Counted from the first letter of the stretch, positions 8,417-18,603 are shown. The stretch: 64,000 nt of DNA from Desulfovibrio sp. Huiquan2017 (GCF_017351175.1 NZ_JAFMPN010000002.1:62001-126000), one strand, 5' to 3'. Notes: generated from the letters alone by a model not told the origin. Program-made: numbers and translations.

Positions 8417-10132
8417 ATGTCCGACGTGCATTATTACCAGGGTTTGGCCAAGAGCATGATGTTCACCATCATCCTGGTTTCCTTTGCCCCTCTGTTCGTG
8501 GTCGTGCTCATCGCAGGATACCAGTACAGCGTGGCCTACGAGGAGAAGGTCGAGGACCACTTGCGTGAACTGGTTCTCAAGCACGACCAGACCATCGACG
8601 CCTACCTGAACGAGAAAGTCGCCGAAATCCGGGTCCTGGCCGAGGTCATCGACCTCGGGCACCTGACCACGCCCGAGGGGATCAAGGCCCTGCATGACGC
8701 CTTGACCCGGGGGCACGGCACGGACTTCGTGGACCTCGGACTCATCGACGAGCACGGCATCCAGGTGGCCTATTCCGGGCCGTTTCTCCTGCAGGGGCTG
8801 GACTATTCGCACGAGCCCTGGTTTCGGGCCGTAGGCGAGAACTCGGTCCATGTCAGCGACGTCGGGCTGGGCATGCGCGGCGTGCCGCATTTCATCATCG
8901 CCCTGCGCATGCGGGCCGACGGCCGCCGTTGGGTCCTGCGCACCACGCTGGACTTCATCGCCTTCAACCGGCTGGTGGAGGACATCCGCATCGGCGAGAC
9001 CGGCATGGCCTACATCATCAACCGCCGGGGGGATTTCCAGACCACCCCGCGCCGGGACATGTCTGCCGAAGTCCCGTTTTTGCGCGATCTGGCCCGGTCC
9101 ATCGCCGACAACGGCAACCCTGTTCACAGCCGGGCGGTCATGGCGGTCATGGACAACCCCGCCACCGGGCGCGAAACCATCTTTGTGACCAGCCCCATCA
9201 AGGGAGGGGACTGGCTCATGGTCTACCAGCAGGACGCGGCCGACGCGTTCGCCACCTTGAACCGCAGCCGCGACCTGGCCATTGTCATCCTGTTTCTCGG
9301 CGGCCTGGCCATTACGGTCATGGCCTTTCTCATGAGCCGCCGGATGGCCCGCAAGGTGGAGAAGGCGGATGCGGCCAAGGATATTTTGAACGAGCAGGTT
9401 ATCGAGGCGGGCAAGCTGGCCTCCGTGGGTGAACTGGCGGCGGGCATCGCCCACGAGATCAATAACCCGGTAGCCATCATGGTCGAGGAGGCGGGCTGGA
9501 TCCAGGATCTGCTGGAAGAGGGGTTGTCCAAGGACGACAACGAGCGCGAGGTCCAGCGGGCGCTGAATCAGATCCGCACCCAGGGCGCGCGCTGCAAGGA
9601 GATCACCCACAAGCTTTTGTCTTTCGCCCGCAAGATCGACCCCACGGTCATGTCCTTCGATCTCAACGAACTGGTCCGGGAGATCGTCGAGCTGTCCGCC
9701 CAGCGGGCCAAGTACGCCAACGTGGTCATGGAGACCAGCCTGGGCGACAATATCGCGCCCATCGAGGCGAGCCCGTCCGAGATGCAGCAGGTCTTTCTCA
9801 ATCTGGTCAACAACGCCATCGACGCCATGGACCCGGGCGGGGGCGACCTGGACATCAGCACCCGCCAGGAGGGGGACACGGTTCTGGCCCTGGTTTCGGA
9901 CACCGGCTCGGGCATCCCCGAGGCCAACCTGTCGCGCATCTTCGATCCGTTTTTCACCACCAAGCCCGTGGGCCGGGGGACGGGGCTGGGTCTGTCCATC
10001 ATCTACGGGATCATCAACAAGATGGGTGGGACCATCTCCGTGGACTCGGCCGTGGGCCGTGGCACCACCTTCACCATCCGGTTGCCCGCCGGGAAGGCCG
10101 GGGGCGCGGACGGGACGTCGGAAGAACCATGA
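8417..10132 (+). CDS. Sensor histidine kinase with periplasmic Cache-type domain
   Basis: A 571-residue membrane kinase. TM1 lies at about residues 14-36, a large periplasmic Cache-like sensing region follows to about 284, and TM2 is at 285-307. The dimerisation/phosphoacceptor helix has H346 in [10 protein letters not shown], and the ATPase domain shows [10 protein letters not shown] (N box), DTGSGIPE (G1) and GTGLGLSI (G2). GGAG lies 7 bases before ATG 8417; GTG at 8411 would be too close to it. The gene heads an operon with three stand-alone receivers and a PEP-synthase-like protein. Its position beside tmc recalls the DVU0258-0262 / tmc neighbourhood of D. vulgaris (from memory). Confidence 0.92.
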   Translation: MSDVHYYQGLAKSMMFTIILVSFAPLFVVVLIAGYQYSVAYEEKVEDHLRELVLKHDQTIDAYLNEKVAEIRVLAEVIDLGHLTTPEGIKALHDALTRGHGTDFVDLGLIDEHGIQVAYSGPFLLQGLDYSHEPWFRAVGENSVHVSDVGLGMRGVPHFIIALRMRADGRRWVLRTTLDFIAFNRLVEDIRIGETGMAYIINRRGDFQTTPRRDMSAEVPFLRDLARSIADNGNPVHSRAVMAVMDNPATGRETIFVTSPIKGGDWLMVYQQDAADAFATLNRSRDLAIVILFLGGLAITVMAFLMSRRMARKVEKADAAKDILNEQVIEAGKLASVGELAAGIAHEINNPVAIMVEEAGWIQDLLEEGLSKDDNEREVQRALNQIRTQGARCKEITHKLLSFARKIDPTVMSFDLNELVREIVELSAQRAKYANVVMETSLGDNIAPIEASPSEMQQVFLNLVNNAIDAMDPGGGDLDISTRQEGDTVLALVSDTGSGIPEANLSRIFDPFFTTKPVGRGTGLGLSIIYGIINKMGGTISVDSAVGRGTTFTIRLPAGKAGGADGTSEEP

Positions 10133-10156
10133 TCACACAACCACCGGGAGGGCGGG

Positions 10157-10591
10157 ATGCCTGCACGAGTGCTTCTCGTTGATGATGAAAAAGGCTTTGT
10201 GGACACCATGGTAAAGCGGCTGGAGAACCGGGGTTTCACCGTGGGCGTCGCCTACGACGGGCCCCAGGCCTTGGCCGCCCTGGACAAGGGCGACATCTTC
10301 TACGACGTGGTCGTCCTGGATGTGAAGATGCCGGGTATGGATGGCAACGAGGTCCTCAAGCGGATCAAGGCCGAGCACCCCTTGGTGGAGGTCGTCATGC
10401 TGACCGGCCACGCCACCGTGGCCTCGGCCATTGAGGGCATGAAGTCCGGGGCCTTCGACTACATGATGAAGCCGTGCGCCCTGGACGAGCTCATGGCCAA
10501 GATCGGCGAGGCCCACGACAGGAAACAGGCTCAAGAGAACAGGATTCTCGAAGCCCGAGCCCGGCATATCGTTTTGCGCCGGGGCGATTAG
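10157..10591 (+). CDS. Receiver-only response regulator 1
   Basis: A 144-residue CheY/DivK-like protein consisting of one receiver domain and no output domain. The acidic pair is in LLVDDE, the phosphoacceptor is D55 (VVLDVKMPGMDG), the Thr switch is in MLTGHA and the Lys is in MMKPC. The last 25 residues form a charged helical tail. It begins 24 bases after the kinase gene, so phosphorylation by that kinase is the simplest inference. A domain-only receiver must act by protein-protein contact or phosphorelay. Confidence 0.92.
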   Translation: MPARVLLVDDEKGFVDTMVKRLENRGFTVGVAYDGPQALAALDKGDIFYDVVVLDVKMPGMDGNEVLKRIKAEHPLVEVVMLTGHATVASAIEGMKSGAFDYMMKPCALDELMAKIGEAHDRKQAQENRILEARARHIVLRRGD

Positions 10592-10599
10592 GAGCGGGC

Positions 10600-10971
10600 A
10601 TGACCGGTATCCCCATCCGCGTGCTTCTGGTGGACGACGAACTCGGTTTTCTCGATGTGCTGGCCAAGCGCATGGACAAGCGGGGCTACCGGGTGACCAC
10701 GGCGGGCAGCGGGGCCGAGTCCATCCGGATCCTCCGGGAGAACGATTTCGACGTGGCCGTGCTCGATCTCAAGCTCGAAGATATGGACGGCATAGAGGTC
10801 TTGCAGATAATGAAGAAGATGGTGCCGGGAATGCCGGTCATCATGCTCACTGGCCACGGCTCGGAGCAGGCGGCCAGGGAAGGCGTCGAGTCCGGCGCCT
10901 TCGATTACCTGCTCAAGCCGTGCGACCTGGATGACCTCCTCGAAAAGGTCGGGGAGGCCGTGGCCGGGTAA
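10600..10971 (+). CDS. Receiver-only response regulator 2
   Basis: A 123-residue single receiver domain: LLVDDE acidic pocket, D56 in VLDLKLEDMDG, MLTGHG, and LLKPC for the conserved Lys. The ATG at 10600 is preceded by AGGAG and starts 8 bases after the previous stop; the longer frame back to 10474 overlaps receiver 1 and is rejected. The phosphoacceptor loop (KLEDMDG) lacks the Pro found in the other two receivers. No output domain is present. Confidence 0.9.
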   Translation: MTGIPIRVLLVDDELGFLDVLAKRMDKRGYRVTTAGSGAESIRILRENDFDVAVLDLKLEDMDGIEVLQIMKKMVPGMPVIMLTGHGSEQAAREGVESGAFDYLLKPCDLDDLLEKVGEAVAG

Positions 10972-11001
10972 CCGGAAACGACAACAGGACGGGAGTGGCC
11001 C

Positions 11002-11412
11002 ATGGCCGACATAAAAGCGCTCCTCGTGGACGACGAGGAATCCTTTCGAAAGACCTTGTGCAAGCGGCTGACGCGCCGCGGCATGACCGTGGAGCAGGCG
11101 GGCTCGGGCGAAGAGGCCCTGGAGCTGCTCAAGAGCTACCAGCCGGACGTGATCCTGCTGGACGTCAAGATGCCCGGCATGGACGGGTTGACCGCCCTGC
11201 ACAAGATCAAGGACATCAACCCGCTGGTTGAAGTCGTCATGCTCACCGGCCATGCCAGCATGGAGATCGCCATCCGGGGCATGGAACTCGGGGCCTTCGA
11301 CTATCTGATGAAGCCCGTGGAATTCGAGGAGCTACTCTACAAGCTTGAAGATGCCTCCGAACGCAAGAAACACCACGAGGACCGTATCGCGGCCAAGGCG
11401 GGCAGTTCTTGA
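11002..11412 (+). CDS. Receiver-only response regulator 3
   Basis: A 136-residue single receiver with LLVDDE, D54 in LLDVKMPGMDG, MLTGHA and LMKPV, plus a lysine/arginine-rich tail. It is close in sequence to receiver 1, so the set looks like recent duplication within the operon. It starts 30 bases after receiver 2 with a GGGAG-type ribosome site. Confidence 0.92.
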   Translation: MADIKALLVDDEESFRKTLCKRLTRRGMTVEQAGSGEEALELLKSYQPDVILLDVKMPGMDGLTALHKIKDINPLVEVVMLTGHASMEIAIRGMELGAFDYLMKPVEFEELLYKLEDASERKKHHEDRIAAKAGSS

Positions 11413-11492
11413 TTTCCCGGCCCGGTTTCCCCACGCGTCTCCCCCTGAACCCTGCGACCCTGACCTAGGCTATCTGCAAAGGACGACATCTC

Positions 11493-14084
11493 ATGGGCCT
11501 GTTTGACTGGCTGCGGTTCCGCAAAAAGGAAAAGACCCCCGAAGAGCGGGCCGAGATGCGCCGCGTCTTCGCCACCCGCTACGACCATTTCCGTCTGCTT
11601 ATCCAGGCCAACACCCGCGCTCACGAACTCATGGGCGAGCTGGAGGAAGCCCTGCGCGGCTTCACTCCCTACGGCATGCATTTCGTGCGTACCCTGTGTA
11701 CGCGCATCTCCACATCCATCTATCAGATGGTTCGCCACCTGGGCGAGCTGGAGACCCAGGGCCACAAGGAGCTGGTCGCGGCCCTGCAGGCCATCAACGA
11801 GCGGATCATGGAGGAGCTGGAGCCCGAGAACCACATCGTGAGTGGCCAGCCGGTCATCGATCTGGCCGAGGTCAACCGAGACCACGCCGACTTGTGCGGC
11901 CCCAAAATGGCCATGCTCGGCGAAGCCGGAGCCAGCCTGGGCCTGAGCATCCCGTCCGGTTTTGTCATCACTGTGGCCGCCTATCACCGTTTCGCCCAAA
12001 GCCAGGGGCTCGGCGCGGAGATCGACCGGCTCATCCAGACCATGGGGGGCAACGACCGCGAGTCCGTGTTCCAGGCCTCGTCGAGCATCATGCAATTGGT
12101 CATGGAGAGTCGTCTGCCCGACGACCTTGCCGCGACTATCCTGGACGCCTACGACCGCTTGGCGGCCAGGCTGGGCGCGCCGCCGGATCTGGCCGTGCGC
12201 TCCAGTGCCCTGGGTGAGGATATCGAGGGATCCTCCTTTGCCGGACAGTACCGGTCCGTGCTCAATGTGGATCGCGCTTCGCTGCTCGATGCCTACAAGG
12301 AGGTGGTCGCTTCCAAGTACTCCCGCCAGGCCATGGCCTATCGCCTGAGCCACGGCATCCGCGACGACGACGTGGTCATGTCCGTGGGCTGCATGACCAT
12401 GGTTCGGGCCGTGGCGGGCGGCGTGGCCTACTCCGGCAACCCGGTGAACGTGCGCGACGACCGCGTGTCCATCAGTTCGGTCTGGGGCCTGCCCAAGCCC
12501 GTGGTGGACGGCACCGTCGGGACCGATGAGTTCATGGTCGCCCGCGATCCCCTGCGTGTGGAGGAGATCAATGTGGCCGACAAGACCGACATGTACGTGT
12601 GCAGCGAGGTCGAGGGCGTCTGCCGCGAGGAATTGGCCGGGGACAAGGGGGCGCAGCCTTCCCTGACCGAGGAGCAGGCCCTGCTCGTGGCCCGCGAGAC
12701 CGTGCGCATCGAGGAACATTTCGGCACGCCCCAGGATATCGAGTGGGCCATGACGGGGGACGGCGTTTTCCATCTCCTCCAGTGCCGTCCGCTTATGCGC
12801 GTGGCCTCGGGCGAGAGCGAGACCGTCGTCGCCAATCTGCCCGAGCCCGTGCTCAAGGGCGGCAAGACCGCCAGCCCGGGCGTGGGCGTCGGCCCGGCCT
12901 TCACCGTGCGCAAGGATGTGGACGCCTTGAGTTTTCCGGACGGGGGCGTGATGATCCTGCGCCAGGCCCTGCCCAGCCGGGCGGCGCTGCTCGATCGCGC
13001 CAGCGCACTCATTTCCGAGCAGGGCGGCATGGCCGGGCATCTGGCCAACGTGGCCCGCGAATTCGGTGTCCCGGCTCTGTTCGGAGTCAAGGACGCGGTG
13101 GGTCGCTTCGAGAACGGCCGCATCCTGACCGTGGACGCCGAGGGCCGCGCCGTATACGACGGCGCCGTGGAAGCCCTGCTCCAGGACCACCCCCGGCAGC
13201 GGATCATGCGCGGCAGCCCCGTCCAGGCCGCCCTGCGCAAAGCCGCCCGCCATATCGTCCGCCTGAACCTGACCAATCCGGAATCCCCGGAATTCAAGCC
13301 CTCCAACTGCCGGACCTTGCATGACGTCATGCGCTATTGCCACGAACGGGCCGTGAACGTCATGTTCGAATTCGGCACCCACGACGACTACATCGAGGCC
13401 GCCAGTCGCCAACTCATCTGCGATGTGCCCAAGCAGTTCTGGATCCTGAACCTGGACGACGGTTTCTCCCCCGAGGGACTGGCGCGCAAGGATCGCTGCA
13501 TCCTCCTCGAACATATCGTTTCCTATCCCATGCGCATGCTCTGGGAAGGCATGCAGGCCGTGCCTTGGGAAGGGCCGCCGCCGGTCCACGGCCGGGGGCT
13601 CATGTCGGTCATGTTCGAGGCGACCATGAATCCGGATCTGGTGCCGTCCACCGGCACCCGCTACACCCAGAAGAACTATTTCATGGTTTCGAAGAACTAT
13701 TGCTCGCTCCAATCCCGTTTCGGTTTCCATTTCTGCGGCGTCGAGGCCTTGGTGGGCGAGCGGGTCAGCGAGAATTATGCTTCCTTCCAGTTCAAGGGCG
13801 GGGCCGCCAACATGGAACGGCGCATCCGCCGCGCCCGTTTCGTGGGCGACTTGCTCGAAATGTTCGACTTCCGCGTCCGCGTCCGCCAGGACAACATGTT
13901 CGCCCGGGTCGAAGGGCTGGACCACGACACCATGGGCCACCGCCTCAAGATCATCGGCTACCTCATCACCCATACCCGCCAGCTCGACATGATCATGTCC
14001 GACGAATCTGCCGTGGCCCGCCGCCGCAAACGCTTCCTCGATGACTTCAAGATGTTCGATTCCCCGGAGGGCGCCAAAGAGTGA
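11493..14084 (+). CDS. PEP synthase-like protein (PPDK N-terminal plus phosphohistidine domain)
   Basis: An 863-residue protein of unusual composition. Residues 1-130 are a charged helical region. About 140-430 is a PPDK/PEP-synthase ATP-grasp domain (AVRSSALGEDIEGSSFAGQY and EWAMTGDGVFHLLQCRP are recognisable). About 455-545 is the swivelling phosphohistidine domain with H516 in GGMAGHLANVAREFGVPAL. About 565-863 is a C-terminal region I do not recognise, in place of the PEP/pyruvate TIM barrel. It therefore looks able to phosphorylate a histidine from ATP but may lack the normal acceptor chemistry. Its place as last gene of a two-component operon, converging on tmc, suggests a signalling or regulatory phosphotransfer role. 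That is inference. Confidence 0.8.
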   Translation: MGLFDWLRFRKKEKTPEERAEMRRVFATRYDHFRLLIQANTRAHELMGELEEALRGFTPYGMHFVRTLCTRISTSIYQMVRHLGELETQGHKELVAALQAINERIMEELEPENHIVSGQPVIDLAEVNRDHADLCGPKMAMLGEAGASLGLSIPSGFVITVAAYHRFAQSQGLGAEIDRLIQTMGGNDRESVFQASSSIMQLVMESRLPDDLAATILDAYDRLAARLGAPPDLAVRSSALGEDIEGSSFAGQYRSVLNVDRASLLDAYKEVVASKYSRQAMAYRLSHGIRDDDVVMSVGCMTMVRAVAGGVAYSGNPVNVRDDRVSISSVWGLPKPVVDGTVGTDEFMVARDPLRVEEINVADKTDMYVCSEVEGVCREELAGDKGAQPSLTEEQALLVARETVRIEEHFGTPQDIEWAMTGDGVFHLLQCRPLMRVASGESETVVANLPEPVLKGGKTASPGVGVGPAFTVRKDVDALSFPDGGVMILRQALPSRAALLDRASALISEQGGMAGHLANVAREFGVPALFGVKDAVGRFENGRILTVDAEGRAVYDGAVEALLQDHPRQRIMRGSPVQAALRKAARHIVRLNLTNPESPEFKPSNCRTLHDVMRYCHERAVNVMFEFGTHDDYIEAASRQLICDVPKQFWILNLDDGFSPEGLARKDRCILLEHIVSYPMRMLWEGMQAVPWEGPPPVHGRGLMSVMFEATMNPDLVPSTGTRYTQKNYFMVSKNYCSLQSRFGFHFCGVEALVGERVSENYASFQFKGGAANMERRIRRARFVGDLLEMFDFRVRVRQDNMFARVEGLDHDTMGHRLKIIGYLITHTRQLDMIMSDESAVARRRKRFLDDFKMFDSPEGAKE

Positions 14085-14163
14085 GACCCGGGGGCAGGTA
14101 ACCGTCTTTCCCCAAAGCAAACGAACCGAGAAGCAAAGCCACCCCCTAGACCCGATAAAAAAT

Positions 14164-14201
14164 AAGGCGGCCCCCGTTAGGGAGCCGCCTTCATTTTTTC
14201 G
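14164..14201. terminator. Bidirectional terminator between the signalling and tmc operons
   Basis: AAGGCGGC (14164-14171) pairs with GCCGCCTT (14184-14191), with further CCC/GGG pairing inside. ATTTTTT follows on the plus strand and ATTTTTTA on the minus strand, so both converging operons can end here. Confidence 0.85.
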
Positions 14202-14213
14202 GGGTCTTGATCC

Positions 14214-14615
14214 TTACTTAACGTGGCATTCGCCGCAAGCGACCGGGCCCTTGCCTTCCTTCTTGTGGCAGCCTTGGCACTGGAGGTGGTAGGCGCGCAT
14301 GAGCGGGGTGCCGCCGTCGTCGCGCTTCTCGGCGTGACAGGAGCTGCACGGCTCGCCCTCGGAGGATTCCTCAAGGTTCTGCGTGCCGTCGTCGTTCTTG
14401 GAGTGGTGGCAGATGACGCAGTCGTCCAGGCCAGCCTTTTCATTGTGCTGGTCGTGGACGAAGGGCACCTGGGGACGTTTCAGCTTGGCGAAGCCGTCCG
14501 TCGGGACCACGGTCATGTCGTCCTGGGAAAAGGCCGTGGGGGCCATGTAGACGATGACGAGCAACATGACGGTGACCATGGAGGCCGCGAGCATGAAGGT
14601 ATTCTTTTTGTGCAT
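14214..14615 (-). CDS. tmcA: TmcA, acidic type II tetrahaem cytochrome c3
   Basis: A 133-residue exported cytochrome with an N-terminal signal peptide (about residues 1-30) and exactly four CxxCH haem sites (CVICH, CSSCH, CQGCH, CGECH); the doubled H after the first is a typical axial-ligand arrangement. In Desulfovibrio TmcA accepts electrons from periplasmic hydrogenase or formate routes via type I c3 and feeds the membrane complex. It is the last gene of the unit, 10 bases after tmcB. Confidence 0.93.
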   Translation of the reverse strand: MHKKNTFMLAASMVTVMLLVIVYMAPTAFSQDDMTVVPTDGFAKLKRPQVPFVHDQHNEKAGLDDCVICHHSKNDDGTQNLEESSEGEPCSSCHAEKRDDGGTPLMRAYHLQCQGCHKKEGKGPVACGECHVK

Positions 14616-14625
14616 GGCGTCCTCC

Positions 14626-15945
14626 CTAGACTTCCGGTTTTTCCATCAGTTCGTAGATGATGTCGCTGATGAACTTGCCGTGCATCTTGAGATCATAATA
14701 ACCGATGATGTCTTCAATGCCGCCGTGGCAGTTGTGGCAGGGGATAACCACATCGTGCACGCCGGTCGCCTTGAGCTGTTCCGCCTTGACGCGGTTGCCG
14801 GTCATGCGGGTGTTCTTGAACGGCGGCCCGCAGTTGATGACGCCGCCGCCCGCGCAGCAGCAGTAGTTGTGCTCGCGGTTGGGGGTCATCTCGACCACTT
14901 CCTTGCACAGGAAGTGGACCACGTCGCGGAGTTTGTCCATGAGGCCCCGGCCACGGATGATGTTGCAGGGGTCCTGGATGGTCACCGGGTTCTCGTACTG
15001 GTGGGTGATCTTGATTTTGCCCTCGTTGATCAGTTCCCAGTAGAAGTCGATGGCATGGATGACCGGGACCGGCATGGCCTTGTGGCCGAGCCAGCGGTTG
15101 CCCATGTCGTAGACCGAGCGGAAGGCGTGGCCACACTCGCCCATGACGATGCGCTTGACCCGCAGCTTCTGCGCGGACTCATAGTGGGCGCGCTTGAGGC
15201 GGCCCATGTTTTCATAGTCGCCCACGAACATGCACATGTCCGAGTTGTCCCAGCCCGGGTGGGAGGGCATGGTCCAGTCCACGCCGGCGGCGTTCATGAT
15301 GGCCGCGGCCTGGTAGATGAGCTGGGTCCGGAACTTGGGTTCCGGGGCGATGACCGAGTAGTAGATGTCGGCCCCTTCCTTGTCGAGCGGGATGCGCAGG
15401 TCCGGGAACTCGTCGCGGGCCTCGTCCTCCTGCCACTGCAGGGAGTCGATCCACTCGTCGTCCTTGACCCACATCTGGTTCATGGTCGAGGCGTGGGAAT
15501 GGGCGGTGTCGCGGATGTACTGCGGGACCACGTCCAGCAAATAGCAGATGCGGCGCACCTGGGACATGATGTAGCCGGTGTCGATGCCGATGGGACAGTA
15601 GTGGGCGCACCGCTTGCAGAGGTTGCATTCGGTGTAGGCCATCTGGGCCATTTCGTAGATGCGCTGGGGCGAGACCTTGCCCTTTTTGTCCATCAGTTCG
15701 TACATGGTCTCGGTGGCCTTGTTCACGGGCGAATAGCTCGGATCGGCGTCGTGGGACATGTAGTAGTGGCAGCCCTGGGAGCAGAGGCCGCACCGCATGC
15801 ACGTCTCCTTGTACGCCCGGAGTTTGGCACCGGTTTCACCTTTGAGCATCCGGGTGACCACTTTCTCGATTTTCTCGGTGGTCAGCGCGGCGACGCCGGA
15901 TTCGAGCCCGACGTCGGATATGATTCTGTCAGCAATGTGACTCAT
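14626..15945 (-). CDS. tmcB: TmcB, heterodisulfide reductase-like iron-sulfur subunit
   Basis: A 439-residue cytoplasm-facing subunit related to HdrD/DsrK. Two 4Fe-4S motifs lie near the N-terminus ([11 protein letters not shown] and [11 protein letters not shown]). Two CCG-type cysteine-rich segments lie in the C-terminal half ([13 protein letters not shown] and the IPCHNCHGG segment), the kind that holds a noncubane cluster in Hdr-type enzymes. It would carry the cytoplasmic redox site of the Tmc complex. The ATG follows GAGG at suitable distance, 33 bases after tmcC. Confidence 0.93.
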   Translation of the reverse strand: MSHIADRIISDVGLESGVAALTTEKIEKVVTRMLKGETGAKLRAYKETCMRCGLCSQGCHYYMSHDADPSYSPVNKATETMYELMDKKGKVSPQRIYEMAQMAYTECNLCKRCAHYCPIGIDTGYIMSQVRRICYLLDVVPQYIRDTAHSHASTMNQMWVKDDEWIDSLQWQEDEARDEFPDLRIPLDKEGADIYYSVIAPEPKFRTQLIYQAAAIMNAAGVDWTMPSHPGWDNSDMCMFVGDYENMGRLKRAHYESAQKLRVKRIVMGECGHAFRSVYDMGNRWLGHKAMPVPVIHAIDFYWELINEGKIKITHQYENPVTIQDPCNIIRGRGLMDKLRDVVHFLCKEVVEMTPNREHNYCCCAGGGVINCGPPFKNTRMTGNRVKAEQLKATGVHDVVIPCHNCHGGIEDIIGYYDLKMHGKFISDIIYELMEKPEV

Positions 15946-15978
15946 TATTCGTACCTCGCGTTACGGTAATGGTTTGGC

Positions 15979-16638
15979 CTACCAGTCGTGGGCATGGCGA
16001 ACGCCGCCGAACTCGGAACCCATGTACGCCCTGGTGAACAGGACGAACAGCGCGTGACTCAGGCGGGTGAACGGGATCAGGGCGATCAGCAGTTCCCCGG
16101 AGAGCACGTGCAGGGTGGTCATGAGCAGAACCGGGCCCACCTGGTGGTAGGCCAGGACGCCGGTGATGAACGGCAGGGCCACGAGGACCAGGGCAAACCA
16201 ATCCTGGCAACGGGTGACGCCTTTGACGTGCGGCAGCGCGAGGCGGCGGTACGCGAAGACGGCGCAGCCGGCCAGGGCCACGAAGCTTACGATGTCGCCG
16301 AACTGCGAGGGCAGGCTCGGCAGGCTGATGCCGAAGGCGGTGTCCCACATGACTACGTGCGCACCCAGGAATACGGCCACCAGCAGGAAGCAGATGTGGA
16401 AGATGAAGGTGGTCACGGTCATCAGGGGGTCGGATTTCCAGCCCATGGACTTGAACGGGATCATCCAGACCAGGATGGAGCGGAGCCCGTAGTACCAGCT
16501 CATGTAGGCGATGGAGGAGACGTCCTTGGCTCTGGCCTCGGCGTACATGCTGATCAGTCGGTAGAGACCGCCCAGGATGAAGAAACCGAAGGCGATCCAG
16601 GCGAGGGGGCCGGTGACGAAGACATAGAATTCAGTCAT
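15979..16638 (-). CDS. tmcC: TmcC, NarI-like membrane cytochrome b subunit
   Basis: A 219-residue integral membrane protein with about five hydrophobic helices and membrane histidines placed like those of NarI/DsrM b-type haem proteins (FIFHICFL, GAHVVMWD, TLHVLSGE and LSHALFVL). It should conduct electrons across the membrane between TmcA and TmcB. The ATG at 16638 opens MTEFYVFVTG; the longer frame upstream lies inside tmcD and is rejected. It starts 13 bases after tmcD. Confidence 0.92.
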   Translation of the reverse strand: MTEFYVFVTGPLAWIAFGFFILGGLYRLISMYAEARAKDVSSIAYMSWYYGLRSILVWMIPFKSMGWKSDPLMTVTTFIFHICFLLVAVFLGAHVVMWDTAFGISLPSLPSQFGDIVSFVALAGCAVFAYRRLALPHVKGVTRCQDWFALVLVALPFITGVLAYHQVGPVLLMTTLHVLSGELLIALIPFTRLSHALFVLFTRAYMGSEFGGVRHAHDW

Positions 16639-16651
16639 AGCTGCTCCCCCT

Positions 16652-17911
16652 TTAGAAGTTGCACACTTCCGCGACGATGCGGACGTAGCTGTTGTTCTCG
16701 ATGGCGCGGATGAGCACCTTGGTGCCATCCTCGTTGAAGATCGGCGGCCACACGGCGTCGAAGTCCCGTTCGAAGGACTTGCCGTTGACCAGGATCCGGA
16801 ATCTGCCGTTCTTTTCCACCTTGGCGGCCACGTTCTTGGAGTCCGCGGAGAAGACCGCGGGCCAGGCCATGTCGTAGGTGCCGGACCAGGGAGTGCCGTC
16901 CACCACGATGCGGAAGTCTTCGTTGCAGTTGGAGGCCAGGATGGCGGCGCGCTGGCCGTCGGGGCTGACCACCAGGTCGGACACGGTGGGCCAGGTCTCG
17001 TTCCAGGCGGCGTTGTTCACGCAGGCGGTGAACTGGCCGTAGCTGGTGGCCACCACGGCCCACAGATCCTCGCCGGAGGGAGAGTACTGGAGGTAAAAAC
17101 ACTGGACGTAACGGGGTTCCCAAAGGATCTTGCCGTCCTTGGCCACGCCCCACTTGCCCGCCACGCGGACCGGGGCGACCACGCCGCCGTCCTTGGGACA
17201 GAAGACCGGTTCCCAAACCTGGGTGTAGGTCTCGTCCCAGGGTTTGTCGTCCACTACGATGGTGTGGGCGTAGACCGTGGTCCGGCAGGTGGCCGCCAGG
17301 GAGTCGCCCGCATCGTTGAAGACCGGGTTCCAGATGTTGACGTAGCGGCCCTTCCAGGCCTCGCCGTCCACGGCCACGGTGTACGCGCCGCGCTTGAATC
17401 CATCAAGGTCGGCGGCGGCCATGCTTTCGGCCTGGACCACTGCGGCGGTGTGCGCCCCATCCTTGGTGAAGGCGGGCATGGTGGCGTTTTCATAAAGGTT
17501 TTCCCACGGCTCGCCATTGACGGACATACCGTACCGCTCCATGGACTTGTACATGGTAGCGATGGACGAGCCGTCCTCGCTGAACATGGTGTCCCAGATG
17601 TAGTCGGTGGTTTCGCCCATGGTCTCGCCGTCGGCCACCAGGACCCATTCCATGTCCTGCTGGCAAATGGCGGCTAAGCGGCCGTCCGGGGAGAATTTCG
17701 GATACCAGATCTTTTCGAACGTGGCGTCCCAGACCGAATCGTTGGTTCGAACGGAGAATTCGCCGTCGCCCACCTTGACGATGGCGACGATGGTCTCGCC
17801 GTCAGGCGAGACATACGGCTCTTCCTGCCATTCGTGTCCTTCGAGAGGGGAGAGGGATTTAACGACCGTTTTTTGGCCGGGTTCCCAATCCCAAGAGGAG
17901 ATTTTTCCCAT
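16652..17911 (-). CDS. tmcD: TmcD, tryptophan-rich beta-propeller-like subunit
   Basis: A 419-residue protein without signal peptide or haem motif, rich in Trp and built from repeats of about 45-50 residues carrying SPDG/SEDG/TKDG/NDAGD turns followed by a hydrophobic strand and a VDGEPW-like hairpin. This suggests a WD40/TolB-type beta-propeller. It matches the tryptophan-rich TmcD of the Desulfovibrio Tmc complex, whose function is unknown. It is the first gene of the unit in transcription order; GGGGG precedes ATG 17911. Confidence 0.9.
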   Translation of the reverse strand: MGKISSWDWEPGQKTVVKSLSPLEGHEWQEEPYVSPDGETIVAIVKVGDGEFSVRTNDSVWDATFEKIWYPKFSPDGRLAAICQQDMEWVLVADGETMGETTDYIWDTMFSEDGSSIATMYKSMERYGMSVNGEPWENLYENATMPAFTKDGAHTAAVVQAESMAAADLDGFKRGAYTVAVDGEAWKGRYVNIWNPVFNDAGDSLAATCRTTVYAHTIVVDDKPWDETYTQVWEPVFCPKDGGVVAPVRVAGKWGVAKDGKILWEPRYVQCFYLQYSPSGEDLWAVVATSYGQFTACVNNAAWNETWPTVSDLVVSPDGQRAAILASNCNEDFRIVVDGTPWSGTYDMAWPAVFSADSKNVAAKVEKNGRFRILVNGKSFERDFDAVWPPIFNEDGTKVLIRAIENNSYVRIVAEVCNF

Positions 17912-18503
17912 AGCACCCCCTTGTGTTGTGACACCGCCCCCCGAGGGAGCGGCAGAAAATTCATCCCGCGCGTTGGTGGCGGGACCGTTCATTCAACGTG
18001 GGGGTCGCGTTTCGTCGTCGTTCTCTTCGTCCCGGCACGTCGTCGGATTGCAGCCATCCGCCGGGCCCACTGTGCGCGGCCCGGGGTGTGTCTGAATCCG
18101 AGGGACGGTCGTTGCGCGGGCGGCGGGGCCCGTTTCCGAACGGCCTGCCCGGGTGGCCGGGCATGGCGATTGCGACTCCCAGGGATTCGAGGCGGTCCGA
18201 CGGCCCGCGCCGTCCGAACCCGGCAGTGCATCCCTTCCCAAAGTGCACCCTCGATTCCGTTGCTGATATCAGCTAAGGTCCCGGACCTGAGGCACAATTG
18301 GGCAAGGAATATCCATACATTCCAGTATATTCCTTGTCGCCCGCAACAGCTTGGCCTGAGACAGAGCTATGTATAAGCATATGGCAAGAAAATAGTCCAT
18401 TCTTTTCAGAGTTAAATGGATATTCCAGACCGAACGGGTTCGTTATTTCCAGGTAAAATGCTTAGAAAGTGCCCGGATTTGGCCGCGCGGCGCGGTTGAA
18501 GGC
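17912..18503. other. Noncoding region upstream of tmcD
   Basis: About 590 bases without a gene. The half next to tmcD is very GC-rich; 18250-18480 is AT-richer and likely holds the tmc promoter. A sigma-54-like element can be read on the minus strand (GGCCAAGCTGTTGC, 18356-18343), but it would give a leader of over 400 bases, so I hold it weakly. Confidence 0.4.
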
Positions 18504-18530
18504 AAAAAACCTCCGTTGGAGGGAGGTTTT
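18504..18530 (-). terminator. Intrinsic terminator of the tad-like operon
   Basis: On the minus strand AAAACCTCC and GGAGGTTTT form a 9-bp perfect stem (18506-18514 with 18522-18530), ending in a six-T run. It lies about 75 bases beyond the TadG-like stop. Confidence 0.85.
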
Positions 18531-18603
18531 GGGCAGGTTGAGGAGAGGACGCCGACCGCGATCGGCCGACGTCCTCGGGTGGGTATTTGCGGTTTCGGGC
18601 GGG

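Noticed and set aside
6425-9610. 1061-residue minus-strand frame spanning the AsmA-like and kinase genes
   Set aside because: It overlaps two convincing genes, one on the same strand in another frame, crosses the divergent promoter, and its composition is that of a shadow frame.
10474-10599. N-terminal extension of response regulator 2
   Set aside because: It overlaps receiver 1 in another frame and adds no receiver sequence; AGGAG precedes ATG 10600.
18343-18356. Sigma-54 promoter for the tmc operon
   Set aside because: GG and GC spacing fits but the -24 box is poor (GGCCAA) and the implied leader exceeds 400 bases.
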